From a virus, in IMG/VR virus record IMGVR_UViG_3300025767_000098, positions 1-28,759 of that record: a DNA stretch of 28,759 nucleotides; one strand, given 5' to 3'. Positions 17,182 to 24,793 of the stretch are shown here, piece after piece. Below the pieces are notes generated by a model. It did no database searches and was not told where the DNA came from. It saw nothing but the letters and a program-made list of their open reading frames with translations. Numbering within the stretch: the first letter of the stretch is position 1; each line of letters begins with the position of its first letter. The position numbers and the translations under genes are program-made.

Positions 17182-18474
17182 CTATGGTATAGGTACAGTA
17201 GTAACTGAACCTGTTTCAGTGTGCTTGTGACTCATAATATTAACAGTTCCCACTGCACTCGTTTTGAGTGTGGAGGTATATATTTGTCCCCCAGTTATTG
17301 TTGTGCCAATTATATTAGTGATCGAGGCAGTACCTGTAGATCCAAGTGCACCTGATCCAAGTGATATAGTATGCGTTGTTGCAGTTTGAATCAAGGATCC
17401 GTTCGTAATAAACTGACGTGATCCATTGACCGTATCTATTGACAGACCTGTGACAGTCTTCGTATAGTTGCCTATTGTTGTGTCGACAACAGCACCAGTT
17501 GTTGTAATTATTCTACCACCTGCTACAACAGAATCTGTGACACCACCTAGAGCAACAACCTTCTTGTCCCCGACATTCCCGCTGAGTGAAACGCCACCAA
17601 TATAAGTATCTCTTGTGCCTAAAATACCTAGCACTTGATCCTTTACAATATACTTATCGTCAGTGCCGCCCACTATAGTATACATATTACCTGCTACGTT
17701 TAGCTCGTAGTCACCAGAAATGTTCTGTCGCATACTACCGTCTACAGTCATATTAACATCACCTTTGATATTAATGAAACTAGATCCGCAAACTATCTCG
17801 TAGTTATCTCCAATTACTTTTACAATCTTATCGCCACTAGGAGCTCTACGCTCATCGTAACCACCCGTACAATCATAAGTAACTTGTCTGGCAGTAAATT
17901 GAGTTGGCTCTGGAGGACCTACAAAATCATCAGGTGTAGTGTAGGGCCCCTGGATTGTCTCTGTGACAAATCCAGACTCAGAAGAGACTGTTTGTACAAA
18001 CGGATAATCTTTATCTGCAGGTTCTTCAGGTTCACTCCATGTAGAGCCAGCACCAGCATTCAGAGATATATCTGTTATTCTTGTATTCTTTCTGAGCTCA
18101 GATTGAGGGGATGGATATTCTTCTTCCACACGAGCAGCTCTAGGTAGCTCGGACTCACCCTTGCCTGTTTCATCGAATCTATAACCGGGTATCATACCCA
18201 TAATCATTGGACGCTGAGCTTTATCACCATCCATAAAGAAGCCGAATACCCATGTACCGTTAGTCAGACCTGTTGGTGCTGCGGGCGGCGCAGTAACCGG
18301 TTGTATGGTTTGGGCCCATGGAAGATCAGCTGTAGGCATTACGCCTCGATCCTTAGGGTGCCATCCAAAGCACCTTACTTTTACTCTGCCCAACTTTAAA
18401 GGATCGTTCCTAGCCTCTACTTCACCAATAAACCAAGTGAAATCATATCCTGCAAAATCATTCTTAAAATCCAT
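17182..18474 (-). CDS. 5: Baseplate hub spike gp5 without lysozyme domain
   Basis: A 430-aa protein; T4 gp5 has 575. The N-terminal OB-fold is clear (FTWFIGEVEARNDPLKLGRV then KVRCFGWHPKDR, and TWVFGFFMDGDKAQRPMIMG, about residues 12-95). Where T4 gp5 carries its lysozyme there is only a low-complexity Pro/Glu/Ser linker (about 105-200). The rest is the triple beta-helix needle with short repeats (FINIKGDVNMTVDGSMRQNI and NYTKTVTGLSIDTVNGS). The C-terminus has H416-K-H418, an HxH motif like those that bind iron at the tip of P2 gpV-type spikes. The gene overlaps the gp27-like gene by one base, matching the 27-5 hub partnership. Confidence 0.88.
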   Translation of the reverse strand: MDFKNDFAGYDFTWFIGEVEARNDPLKLGRVKVRCFGWHPKDRGVMPTADLPWAQTIQPVTAPPAAPTGLTNGTWVFGFFMDGDKAQRPMIMGMIPGYRFDETGKGESELPRAARVEEEYPSPQSELRKNTRITDISLNAGAGSTWSEPEEPADKDYPFVQTVSSESGFVTETIQGPYTTPDDFVGPPEPTQFTARQVTYDCTGGYDERRAPSGDKIVKVIGDNYEIVCGSSFINIKGDVNMTVDGSMRQNISGDYELNVAGNMYTIVGGTDDKYIVKDQVLGILGTRDTYIGGVSLSGNVGDKKVVALGGVTDSVVAGGRIITTTGAVVDTTIGNYTKTVTGLSIDTVNGSRQFITNGSLIQTATTHTISLGSGALGSTGTASITNIIGTTITGGQIYTSTLKTSAVGTVNIMSHKHTETGSVTTVPIP

Positions 18475-20456
18475 TATTCACCACCACCAGTTATTGCAGA
18501 TGAAACAGAGTCTCCAGCTTGCTGCACACTAGATGTAACAGTGTCTTGTGCAGCTGCAAGGTCAGCCTTAACATCGGTAATCGGTCCTTTGAAGACCGGT
18601 ATTTTCTCCAATATCTTTATTATTTGTATAAGCCTGGCTAACTTAGCAGGGGACACATTAAGTGCAGAAAGTGCTTTAGCTGTTACTAGCGCAGTACCTG
18701 TAGCTATCGCAGCATTTGTGAGATTTTGTACTGCTTCATCTGCAAGAGCCTTAGCGTTAGCTTCGATATCTGCTGCAGTTGCATCTACTTGATCACTTAT
18801 AGCATCTTCGAGCGGAACTGCATCTGCGGCAGCATCACTGGTTGCGTCTCCTGCTGCATCCTCGGCAGCCGCGTCTGTTGCTAGCTTATCGACAGCCTCA
18901 GCGCCTGCATCTTTAGCTGCCTGCAGAGCTCTATCCTTTCCACTTGCAATTATACTACTAAGAGTACCCGAAGCTACACCAATGAAGTTATCCGTACCTA
19001 GCCCATACTGGCTGAACAACTGCACTATATACGCCAATGGACCTGCTGTAAATTCTTCGAGGCCTCCTAAGATCTTTTGACCTCTTAGATCTACAGCAAA
19101 TGACTCTTTAACACACTGCATAGTAGAAATATAGTCGCCGTCCGCTGTTAACTTTGTTGCGACAGCCACAACAAGGAACGTTGGATTAGAGCCGTAGTGG
19201 TTAATAAAAGCAGAATCTTGCGCACCTTCTCTATCTTTATTACCAGGAATATATATTTGTATAATATCCCCTGCATTGACATTCAAATTAACCGGTACGC
19301 TAATATTAATACCATACTGTCTTAAAGACGCGAGCTGCGCGGTAACAAGAGGTGATTTTCGAAATCTCTCTCGACCATGAAAGGTAAATGGGTCATTGTT
19401 TGCGGTAATTCTACTATCGAACGTTATATTGTTGCTCGATTGCTGTCTTGCAAGATCTCCAATTAATAACCGTCTATGCCCAGGGCCTGCGATATCGCTG
19501 CCTAGTACCTTACTTCGACTTAAGTTTAGAGTCGGATTACCTCCTCCACTTATATGAGGTAGTTTTGCAAAATCAGTAGCGTAGTTAAAATTAACCTCAG
19601 AATATGTTTTTCTAACAGGATCGATAACACCTGTGTTATTATCGTACATTCCTTTCATTAGTAGATCAATAGTATCTACATTGTCAAGAAACGTGTGTCC
19701 TATTATTGTTCTTTCCACGGGAAACGAATCTACAGCTGCAGGATCACTGAAGTAGTAACTCAGGTTGCGAGTACCAGCGGCATTTTCTTTTAAAGGTTCT
19801 TGAGACAGCAGATTGCTTAACGTTCGAAAGTTAAACCCCTGCGTAGTTTCATAGAACAGAAAATGAGATGCATCTTGCCACTCTTTAGATCTACTCTCCC
19901 TTCCAATTATATCTATAGCGTCAAAAGGATGATGTCTGGCTGATGTATATGGTACAACATTATCACACTCTTCAACAACAATACCTTTTCCATTATCTAA
20001 ACTGATATTGTTTTTAAATATATCCTTAACAATTTCAGAACCTGTTTTATCTTTATATGATGTGGTAACGTATGAGCTCAAATTCTCTTCGAGTTCGAGT
20101 GAAGAGCAGTTTATTGTATATACCGCTGATCCTGCAGTTAACTCTGTCTTGTTACCTACTCTATTAACTTTAAAAAGAAGATTTGGCGAAGCACCAAGAA
20201 GGCTGTCATTGTTGGATTCAAATGCAATCTCAATAAACTCTTGACCTGTCATCGGGCCTTGTCCAGCATCAATTAACCCAATTGCGTCTCTAATAACTAA
20301 ATCTGCAGATAGTGTGCTTTTAAAGATACTCTCGTAGATATTAAACTCAACCACAAGTCGAGTAATATCGATAAGACTGCTATTACTATCAATAAGAGAT
20401 ATCCGGTGACTTAAATTGCCACCGTAGGGGTTAATTTTTTCTGATACGTAGCTCAT
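18474..20456 (-). CDS. 27: Baseplate hub protein gp27-like with Ala-rich C-terminal extension
   Basis: A 660-aa protein; T4 gp27 has 391. The first ~460 residues look like a gp27/gpD hub protein: LVVEFNIYESIFKSTLSADL at the N-terminus, a mid-domain with EEKL-type strands (INCSSLELEENLSSYVTTSY), then VNLNVNAGDIIQIYIPG and GDYISTMQCVKESF. It would form the trimeric ring that carries the gp5 spike and seats the tube. Residues about 490-660 are an extra domain rich in Ala, Asp and Glu, helical, with an amphipathic LARLIQIIKILEKIP stretch near the end. It lies directly before gene 5 with TAATG overlap and starts at the gp53 stop. Assignment rests on position and on hub-like motifs. Confidence 0.75.
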   Translation of the reverse strand: MSYVSEKINPYGGNLSHRISLIDSNSSLIDITRLVVEFNIYESIFKSTLSADLVIRDAIGLIDAGQGPMTGQEFIEIAFESNNDSLLGASPNLLFKVNRVGNKTELTAGSAVYTINCSSLELEENLSSYVTTSYKDKTGSEIVKDIFKNNISLDNGKGIVVEECDNVVPYTSARHHPFDAIDIIGRESRSKEWQDASHFLFYETTQGFNFRTLSNLLSQEPLKENAAGTRNLSYYFSDPAAVDSFPVERTIIGHTFLDNVDTIDLLMKGMYDNNTGVIDPVRKTYSEVNFNYATDFAKLPHISGGGNPTLNLSRSKVLGSDIAGPGHRRLLIGDLARQQSSNNITFDSRITANNDPFTFHGRERFRKSPLVTAQLASLRQYGINISVPVNLNVNAGDIIQIYIPGNKDREGAQDSAFINHYGSNPTFLVVAVATKLTADGDYISTMQCVKESFAVDLRGQKILGGLEEFTAGPLAYIVQLFSQYGLGTDNFIGVASGTLSSIIASGKDRALQAAKDAGAEAVDKLATDAAAEDAAGDATSDAAADAVPLEDAISDQVDATAADIEANAKALADEAVQNLTNAAIATGTALVTAKALSALNVSPAKLARLIQIIKILEKIPVFKGPITDVKADLAAAQDTVTSSVQQAGDSVSSAITGGGE

Positions 20457-21025
20457 TATGTATTAAATACTGTTTTAACTTGAGTAAGAAGATCGGGTAG
20501 GAAATCTGAGCTCAATAGCTTAATATTCCTTTTGTTTTCATTTTCTTTTTGCTCATACTCGTACGATGTAACAATTCTTTTATCCGAACTTGCGAGAGTA
20601 TTATATGTAGTTAGATCAATCTGCTCATATCTCTCAGGTATAATTGTACCATCATATAACACTTGATGAGCTGTTATTAATTGATCATAATGATGAATGC
20701 TCTCGTTAGCAGCTGTTATACTACCGTACTTCTTAACAATATATCGATTTAGAGCCGCTGAGCTCAAAGGCCAGTCAAACTCTGGATCGATTATATTATT
20801 TGTAAGGTAGATCACCCAGTCAAGAGTAGCGTCGCCGTAATATTTAAACGCTATTGTGTCAGCGCGCTCACCATCTTTAACTGAATAATCGTAATAGACA
20901 GCTTCTTGTCTTTCAAAAGACTCAACTACTTTAAAGCGAGTCATAATATTAGTAAGAAGAGATGTTTTTTGATTCTTCTTTATATCATATTCAATAAGCG
21001 GGAACGATCTAAAATAGTAGGCCAT
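20456..21025 (-). CDS. 53: Baseplate wedge protein gp53
   Basis: A 189-aa protein; T4 gp53 has 196. It begins with the gp53 pattern (SFPLIEYDI, then FKVVESFERQ). Residues about 47-80 form the LysM-like segment characteristic of gp53 (VKDGERADTIAFKYYGD, then LDWVIYLTNNIIDPEFDWPL). The C-terminal helix has EYEQKENENKRNIKLLSS and LTQVKTVF, like T4 gp53. The protein locks the gp6 ring around the hub in the baseplate. It starts one base after the gp48 stop and overlaps the gp27-like start by one base, inside one translationally coupled run. Confidence 0.9.
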   Translation of the reverse strand: MAYYFRSFPLIEYDIKKNQKTSLLTNIMTRFKVVESFERQEAVYYDYSVKDGERADTIAFKYYGDATLDWVIYLTNNIIDPEFDWPLSSAALNRYIVKKYGSITAANESIHHYDQLITAHQVLYDGTIIPERYEQIDLTTYNTLASSDKRIVTSYEYEQKENENKRNIKLLSSDFLPDLLTQVKTVFNT

Positions 21026-22072
21026 TTATCTGCCCTGCCTTATTTCTTTCTTAGTAACAATCGTATCTTCTACAAATGTTAGATTAATTGTGACGCTGTA
21101 GGGAGCATTTGTGTCTTCGAAGAAGTAGGCTCCTCCTTCGCCTGTGTAGTTAACTTGAAAATCAGTTAAGATTGAATCACCTATCTTAAATAGATAATCG
21201 CCGGCTCGTAAAATAATCTGGAATTGTGACGGATACTTGAATACGTGATTAGCGGATGTATATTCTGGAGCCATGTGATACTTAAAGTTACGAATTAGAT
21301 CCCTTATCGCATCACTTTCTTGTTTATTTTTAGCTATAAGCTTATAACTAAATTGATGCTGTCTGAAGTTTACTCCAGTAAACACGTTTGCAAGATGTGG
21401 GTTACGCGCAATACCAAGGCCTCGTAATGCCCCAGCGCCAATAGATCCAAGACCAGCGGCCGCAGCTGCGCCCGCTGTACCACCTACCAGTATACCGGCA
21501 AGAACCTGAGCTGCAGTATCTGCGCCGGCAGCTGCAATACCAAGACTTGATAATGTTCCTTTTAGATTGCTTGCTGACAGTACATCAGACTTGTCAATGG
21601 CGTCAAATATATCCTGGGTTATTGAGCCAGTACCTCGAGTGAAGTTTTCAGCTACCTGTCTACCTGCTTGCCCGGCTGAGCCGAGATCGATATTATTGTA
21701 CTGAGCATTATATGACGTAGATAGATTTGACGGGATCGGCAATGCAAAGGAGTGAGCAGGTTGTGAAATATCTATTCCAAAGCTTTCTAATTTCTGTGCA
21801 AAGCTGCCTATCGCATTAATACCCGCCTTCACTTTATTAAAAAAGCCGTCTTGCGTAGTACGATTCGAACCTGCTAAGTCGGAGGCCTCGCTTGCATAGT
21901 TGACTTTAACATCAGCTAATTCTGATACTTTATATTTTTTTGTTGCTCTAAATATAATAAAATACGGAGCCTCAGAAAGATCGCTTGGAAAGTAGGTGGT
22001 ATCGTACTTTGCACCTATCTCTAGTGAGGCGAGTGGACCTTCGGCTCCAGTACCAAAATTAATAGTAGGCAT
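21026..22072 (-). CDS. 48: Baseplate tail tube cap gp48-like
   Basis: A 348-aa protein; T4 gp48 has 364. The C-terminal half is a tail-tube-type fold: FRQHQFSYKLIAKNKQESD, then IRDLIRNFKYHMAPEY, YPSQFQIILRAGDYLFKIGD and the final SVTINLTFVEDTIV strand. About residues 190-225 form a Gly/Ala-rich segment (GTAGAAAAAGLGSIGAGAL) between the N-terminal part and the tube domain. gp48 and gp54 start tube assembly on the hub. The ATG at 22072 has a GGGA ribosome site and is separated by 10 bp from the divergent gene 4. The alternative gp54 label is disfavoured because a better gp54 candidate lies at 23124. Confidence 0.72.
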   Translation of the reverse strand: MPTINFGTGAEGPLASLEIGAKYDTTYFPSDLSEAPYFIIFRATKKYKVSELADVKVNYASEASDLAGSNRTTQDGFFNKVKAGINAIGSFAQKLESFGIDISQPAHSFALPIPSNLSTSYNAQYNNIDLGSAGQAGRQVAENFTRGTGSITQDIFDAIDKSDVLSASNLKGTLSSLGIAAAGADTAAQVLAGILVGGTAGAAAAAGLGSIGAGALRGLGIARNPHLANVFTGVNFRQHQFSYKLIAKNKQESDAIRDLIRNFKYHMAPEYTSANHVFKYPSQFQIILRAGDYLFKIGDSILTDFQVNYTGEGGAYFFEDTNAPYSVTINLTFVEDTIVTKKEIRQGR

Positions 22073-22082
22073 TTTTTATCCC

Positions 22083-22520
22083 ATGAATACGTATAAAGGC
22101 TATTACAAACCTAAGAATCCTAGTAAATATTTAGGCGACCCTACAAATATTGTTTATAGAAGTTCGTGGGAGCGTCAGTGCATGCTTTATTTTGATAGAA
22201 ATGATAATGTAGTTAAGTGGGGATCTGAAGAGATAGTTATTCCTTATCGATCTCCTCTAGATCGAAGAGTGCATCGGTACTTTGTAGACTTCATTATTAA
22301 GGTGAGAACTACAAAAGGAGATTTAGAGACTCACTTAATTGAAGTTAAGCCGTATAAGCAAACAAGGCCGCCTAAAATCCCGTCTAGAAAAACAAGAAGG
22401 TATCTTAACGAGGTAACTACTTACCTTGTTAACGAAGCAAAGTGGAAGGCTGCTAATGAATACTGCGCAGACAGGCGTTGGAAGTTTCAGATTATAACTG
22501 AAAACGAGCTCGGAAGATAA
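22083..22520 (+). CDS. 4: Head completion protein gp4
   Basis: A 145-aa protein, against 150 in T4 gp4 (50/65). It shows the family's core: NPSKYLGDPTNIVYRSSWER, then VKWGSEEIVIPYRSPLDRRV, HRYFVDFIIKV, HLIEVKPYKQTRPPK and the NEAKWKAANEYC helix. The E / D / E-x-K pattern (E of SWER, D of YFVDF, EVK) is that of TnsA-like endonucleases, so a nuclease-type trimming role during head completion is plausible. The ATG at 22083 was chosen because the protein then begins as in relatives. An in-frame ATG at 21996 would overlap gene 48 antisense and add unrelated residues. No good ribosome site is visible before 22083. Confidence 0.9.
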   Translation: MNTYKGYYKPKNPSKYLGDPTNIVYRSSWERQCMLYFDRNDNVVKWGSEEIVIPYRSPLDRRVHRYFVDFIIKVRTTKGDLETHLIEVKPYKQTRPPKIPSRKTRRYLNEVTTYLVNEAKWKAANEYCADRRWKFQIITENELGR

Positions 22521-22528
22521 GATAAATA
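22521..22528 (+). promoter_or_regulatory. Late-promoter-like GATAAATA directly before the gp2-like gene
   Basis: It begins at the base after the gene 4 stop and ends five bases before the ATG at 22534. If used as a late -10, the mRNA would start near the start codon and be almost leaderless, and no strong ribosome site is visible for this gene. The match may be chance. Confidence 0.25.
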
Positions 22529-22533
22529 ATCGA

Positions 22534-23124
22534 ATGGTAGCTTACGTATTCGATACAGTATTAACAAAGGGCATGCAATCTGGCCAGGTACCGGCGCGTT
22601 CTCGTGACGCTAGAGACTGGTATAGAAACGCAGCTCAAAATGTTAATGTAACACCGTCCAGACTCCTTAAAGAGAATAGATCTAAGATGACTACGGGTAC
22701 GGAGCCTGGTACTATGGTTCTGTTTAACTATGACCCGAAAGGTAAAAAAGATCTACCTTACTATGATACCTTTCCATTAATTTTTGTTGTTGGTCCTGCT
22801 GAAGGGGGCTTCTATGGTCTCAATATGCACTATCTACCCTTGAAGCAAAGAGCAATGTTAATGGATGCGCTATATGATTTAACAACTAATAATAGATATG
22901 ATGATAGTACTAAATTAAAATTAAGCTACCAGCTATTGAAAAAAGCTTCATCATACAAATATTTTAAACCGTGCTTCAAGCACTACTTAAACAGACACGT
23001 TAAATCGAGAAAGATGCTTGTTGATTCTGTTGAGTGGGATATTGCACTGTTTTTACCACTGCAAAGATTCCAGAAAGCAAGTGCATCTCAAATATACAGC
23101 GATAGTCTCAAGAAGGTAGGATAA
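22534..23124 (+). CDS. T4-like assembly protein, possibly DNA end protector gp2-like
   Basis: A 196-aa protein with a recognisable core: GTMVLFNYDPKGKKDLPYYD, FPLIFVVGPAEGGFYGLNMH, YLPLKQRAMLMDALYDL, then SSYKYFKPCFKHYLNRHV and DIALFLPLQRFQKAS with a YSDSLKK tail. I associate this core with proteins labelled DNA end protector in marine T4-like phages. In T4, gene 2 neighbours gene 4, which also fits here. The label is from memory and T4 gp2 is longer (274 aa), so it could instead be an unrelated neck or baseplate protein. The end overlaps gene 54 by one base (TAATG). A later Met at residue 14 is a weaker start choice. Confidence 0.5.
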   Translation: MVAYVFDTVLTKGMQSGQVPARSRDARDWYRNAAQNVNVTPSRLLKENRSKMTTGTEPGTMVLFNYDPKGKKDLPYYDTFPLIFVVGPAEGGFYGLNMHYLPLKQRAMLMDALYDLTTNNRYDDSTKLKLSYQLLKKASSYKYFKPCFKHYLNRHVKSRKMLVDSVEWDIALFLPLQRFQKASASQIYSDSLKKVG

Positions 23125-23888
23125 TGGCATTTAACATATCAGATTTTAGAGCTAACGCTACCGGCACAGGTTCTCGCGGCGTATCTAAGCAGGCTCATTT
23201 CGAGCTCGTCATTAATCTTCCGAGAAAAATATTACTATCAAATAGAAGTAAAAAGGCCTACGATAGTCTGCGATTTAGAATTGAATCAGCTGAGCTTCCA
23301 GGCAGAGCAATACAAACAACTAACTATAAGCATACCGGATACGGCCTCACGTCTAAAATAGGATACGATGTAACATATCCAGATGTATCTCTCACTATGC
23401 TTTGCGGAGCGGATCTAGGAGAGAAGAGTCTTTTTCAGGCCTGGCAGAGTTCTGTTATAGGTAATCACAGTCGTAACCAAGATATTAGAAGACATCAGAG
23501 TCTTGGTTACTATGACGATTATACAGCTTCGGTTGGCATACTACAATATGATGATACTGGTAACGTCGTTCACTCCCTCGCGTTAGCAGAAGCGTATCCT
23601 GTCCTTGTTAACTCGTTGCCGCTGTCTTGGGGTAGCGAAGATCTACATAGACTAACAGTTCAGTTCACATATAAGCACTTTATTGAATCTGATGAGCCTT
23701 CAGCTGGTCGTGGTGCGCGTCTGAATACTGCAGGTGCAAGCTTAACCTTTAATAACTTACCGAGCGTAGATGATATATTTGAGGGAGTAGGTCTACCACG
23801 CTTTGGTGAGATACTTAACATTCCTCTCTTTGACACAAACAGCTTTACACTCACTGGAGCATCTGATTTTTCTGGCATATTTGGCTAA
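23124..23888 (+). CDS. 54: Baseplate tail tube initiator gp54-like
   Basis: A 254-aa protein with a tail-tube-type beta fold: FRIESAELPGRAIQTTNYK near residue 50, then YDVTYPDVSLTMLCGADLGE, a FQAWQSSVIG helix, and VGILQYDD, LAEAYPVLVNSLPLSWGSED and RLTVQFTYKHFI strands. The order ELPGR, then helix, then EAYP, then VTFxY, follows T4 gp54, which binds gp48 on the hub and accepts the first gp19 ring. The C-terminal 70 residues (NTAGASLTFNNLPSV onward) look like a separate linker. Positioned before gene 26 and overlapping the upstream gene by one base. T4 gp54 is longer (320 aa). Confidence 0.72.
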   Translation: MAFNISDFRANATGTGSRGVSKQAHFELVINLPRKILLSNRSKKAYDSLRFRIESAELPGRAIQTTNYKHTGYGLTSKIGYDVTYPDVSLTMLCGADLGEKSLFQAWQSSVIGNHSRNQDIRRHQSLGYYDDYTASVGILQYDDTGNVVHSLALAEAYPVLVNSLPLSWGSEDLHRLTVQFTYKHFIESDEPSAGRGARLNTAGASLTFNNLPSVDDIFEGVGLPRFGEILNIPLFDTNSFTLTGASDFSGIFG

Positions 23889-23903
23889 TAGGATTTAAAT
23901 ATT

Positions 23904-24617
23904 ATGTTACCTAATCTCAACCTACCTGAATTTACTACAACCCTACCATCTAACAACCGTGAAGTTCGTTTTAGACCTTTTCTTGTAAAAGAGGAAAAGA
24001 TACTATTAATGGCTCTTGAGGGCGGAGATCCTAAAGAGATTGAAAACGCGGTTATTAGAATATTATGTAATTGCATAGAGTTAACAGAAGAAGAGGTGAA
24101 TGAACTGCCTCCTTTTGATGTAGAGTACTTGTTTTTACAGCTGAGAGCTAAGTCAGTAGATAATATCGTAAGCCTTAGACTTTCACATAAAGACAAAGAA
24201 AAGTGTGATCACGTTACCGAGTATAGTCTCAATCTAAATGATATTAAAGTAGTAACGGATGAGAATCATAGCAATAAGATATTCCTTACCGATACCGCAG
24301 GCGTTGTTATGGCGTATCCATCAATGAGCAGTACGAAAGGTATTGAAGATGCATCTCAAAATTCAGCAGTGCATAGTATGTTTGAAATGATTGCTGCAGG
24401 TATTAAGATGGTATTCGATAAAGATAGTGTATATGAAGATTCGACGCATGAAGAGAAAGTAGAGTTTGTAGAGAATCTTAATAAAAATCAGTTTGAAAAG
24501 ATCTTAGACTTTTATCGTACAGTACCAACGGTGTCGCATGATATTGGTTTCACGTGTGAGCAGTGCGGTGAATCCGAGAGTATTACATTAAGAGGACTGT
24601 CAAGTTTTTTCTTATAG
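23904..24617 (+). CDS. 26: Baseplate hub / tail assembly chaperone gp26 (zero-frame product)
   Basis: A 237-aa protein of the T4 baseplate gp26 family. It begins LPNLNLPEFTTTLPSNNREV, then RFRPFLVKEEKILLMALEGG and the NCIELTEEEVNELPPFDVEY helix, and ends with CEQCGESESITLRGLSSFF. The CxxC near the end suggests half of a zinc site, with C210-type partners unclear. An AGGA ribosome site lies 11 bases before the ATG. The last three codons contain a -1 frameshift heptamer (24605-24611) whose shifted frame leads into gene 51. The stop TAG is at 24615-24617. Position directly before the 51-like ORF and the tape measure matches the place of tail assembly chaperones (G/GT) in other phages. Confidence 0.85.
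   Translation: MLPNLNLPEFTTTLPSNNREVRFRPFLVKEEKILLMALEGGDPKEIENAVIRILCNCIELTEEEVNELPPFDVEYLFLQLRAKSVDNIVSLRLSHKDKEKCDHVTEYSLNLNDIKVVTDENHSNKIFLTDTAGVVMAYPSMSSTKGIEDASQNSAVHSMFEMIAAGIKMVFDKDSVYEDSTHEEKVEFVENLNKNQFEKILDFYRTVPTVSHDIGFTCEQCGESESITLRGLSSFFL
24605..24611 (+). promoter_or_regulatory. -1 ribosomal frameshift slippery heptamer T TTT TTC
   Basis: It reads X XXY YYZ with the zero-frame codons AGT TTT TTC. The first T is the third base of AGT, so the phase is correct. After a one-base slip the ribosome reads CTT ATA GGG CTC and continues without a stop to the 51-like Met and the TGA at 24791. The zero frame stops six bases after the heptamer at TAG 24615. Confidence 0.8.
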
Positions 24618-24793
24618 GGCTCAGTCATAACAGTCTAGCAAATATGTATCATACTAACTTTTCCCTGATGCAGCATCATAAATATTCGTTGACTGAGCTC
24701 GAAAACATGATACCATTTGAGAGAGATCTTTATGTACTAATGCTTGTGTCTTACCTTAAAGAGCTAGAAGAGAAGCGTAAACAGAATGGATGA
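24611..24793 (+). CDS. 51: gp51-like baseplate hub assembly ORF, probably made as a -1 fusion to gp26
   Basis: The -1 frame is open from 24611. Its first Met is at 24644, giving a 49-aa product: MYHTNFSLMQHHKYSLTELE, then NMIPFERDLYVLMLVSYLKE and a charged end (LEEKRKQNG). This MQHHKYSLTELENMIPFER pattern is typical of gp51-like hub assembly proteins and of the T half of tail chaperones. There is no Shine-Dalgarno before 24644, which favours entry by frameshifting from gene 26; the fusion would be 296 aa (236 + 60). It overlaps the tape measure start by 8 bases (ATG at 24786, TGA at 24791). T4 gp51 is independent and longer, so the fusion is an inference. Confidence 0.78.
   Translation, partial: LIGLSHNSLANMYHTNFSLMQHHKYSLTELENMIPFERDLYVLMLVSYLKELEEKRKQNG
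24617..24700 (+). promoter_or_regulatory. Stem-loop downstream of the frameshift heptamer
   Basis: GGGCTCAGTCA (24617-24627) pairs with TGACTGAGCTC (24690-24700): 11 bp with one G-U. The stem begins five bases after the heptamer. The 62-nt loop contains a further 5-bp hairpin, TGATG/CATCA at 24666-24678. The spacing and strength suit a stimulatory structure for -1 frameshifting; a pseudoknot is possible but not proven by eye. Confidence 0.65.

Noticed and set aside
21996-22082. Upstream in-frame ATG for gene 4
   Set aside because: It would add 29 residues encoded antisense to gene 48; family members begin at the position of 22083.
24677-24684. CATAAATA as a late promoter for the tape measure
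   Set aside because: It lies in the loop of the frameshift structure and in gp51 coding sequence; a single one-mismatch match there is not enough to call a promoter.
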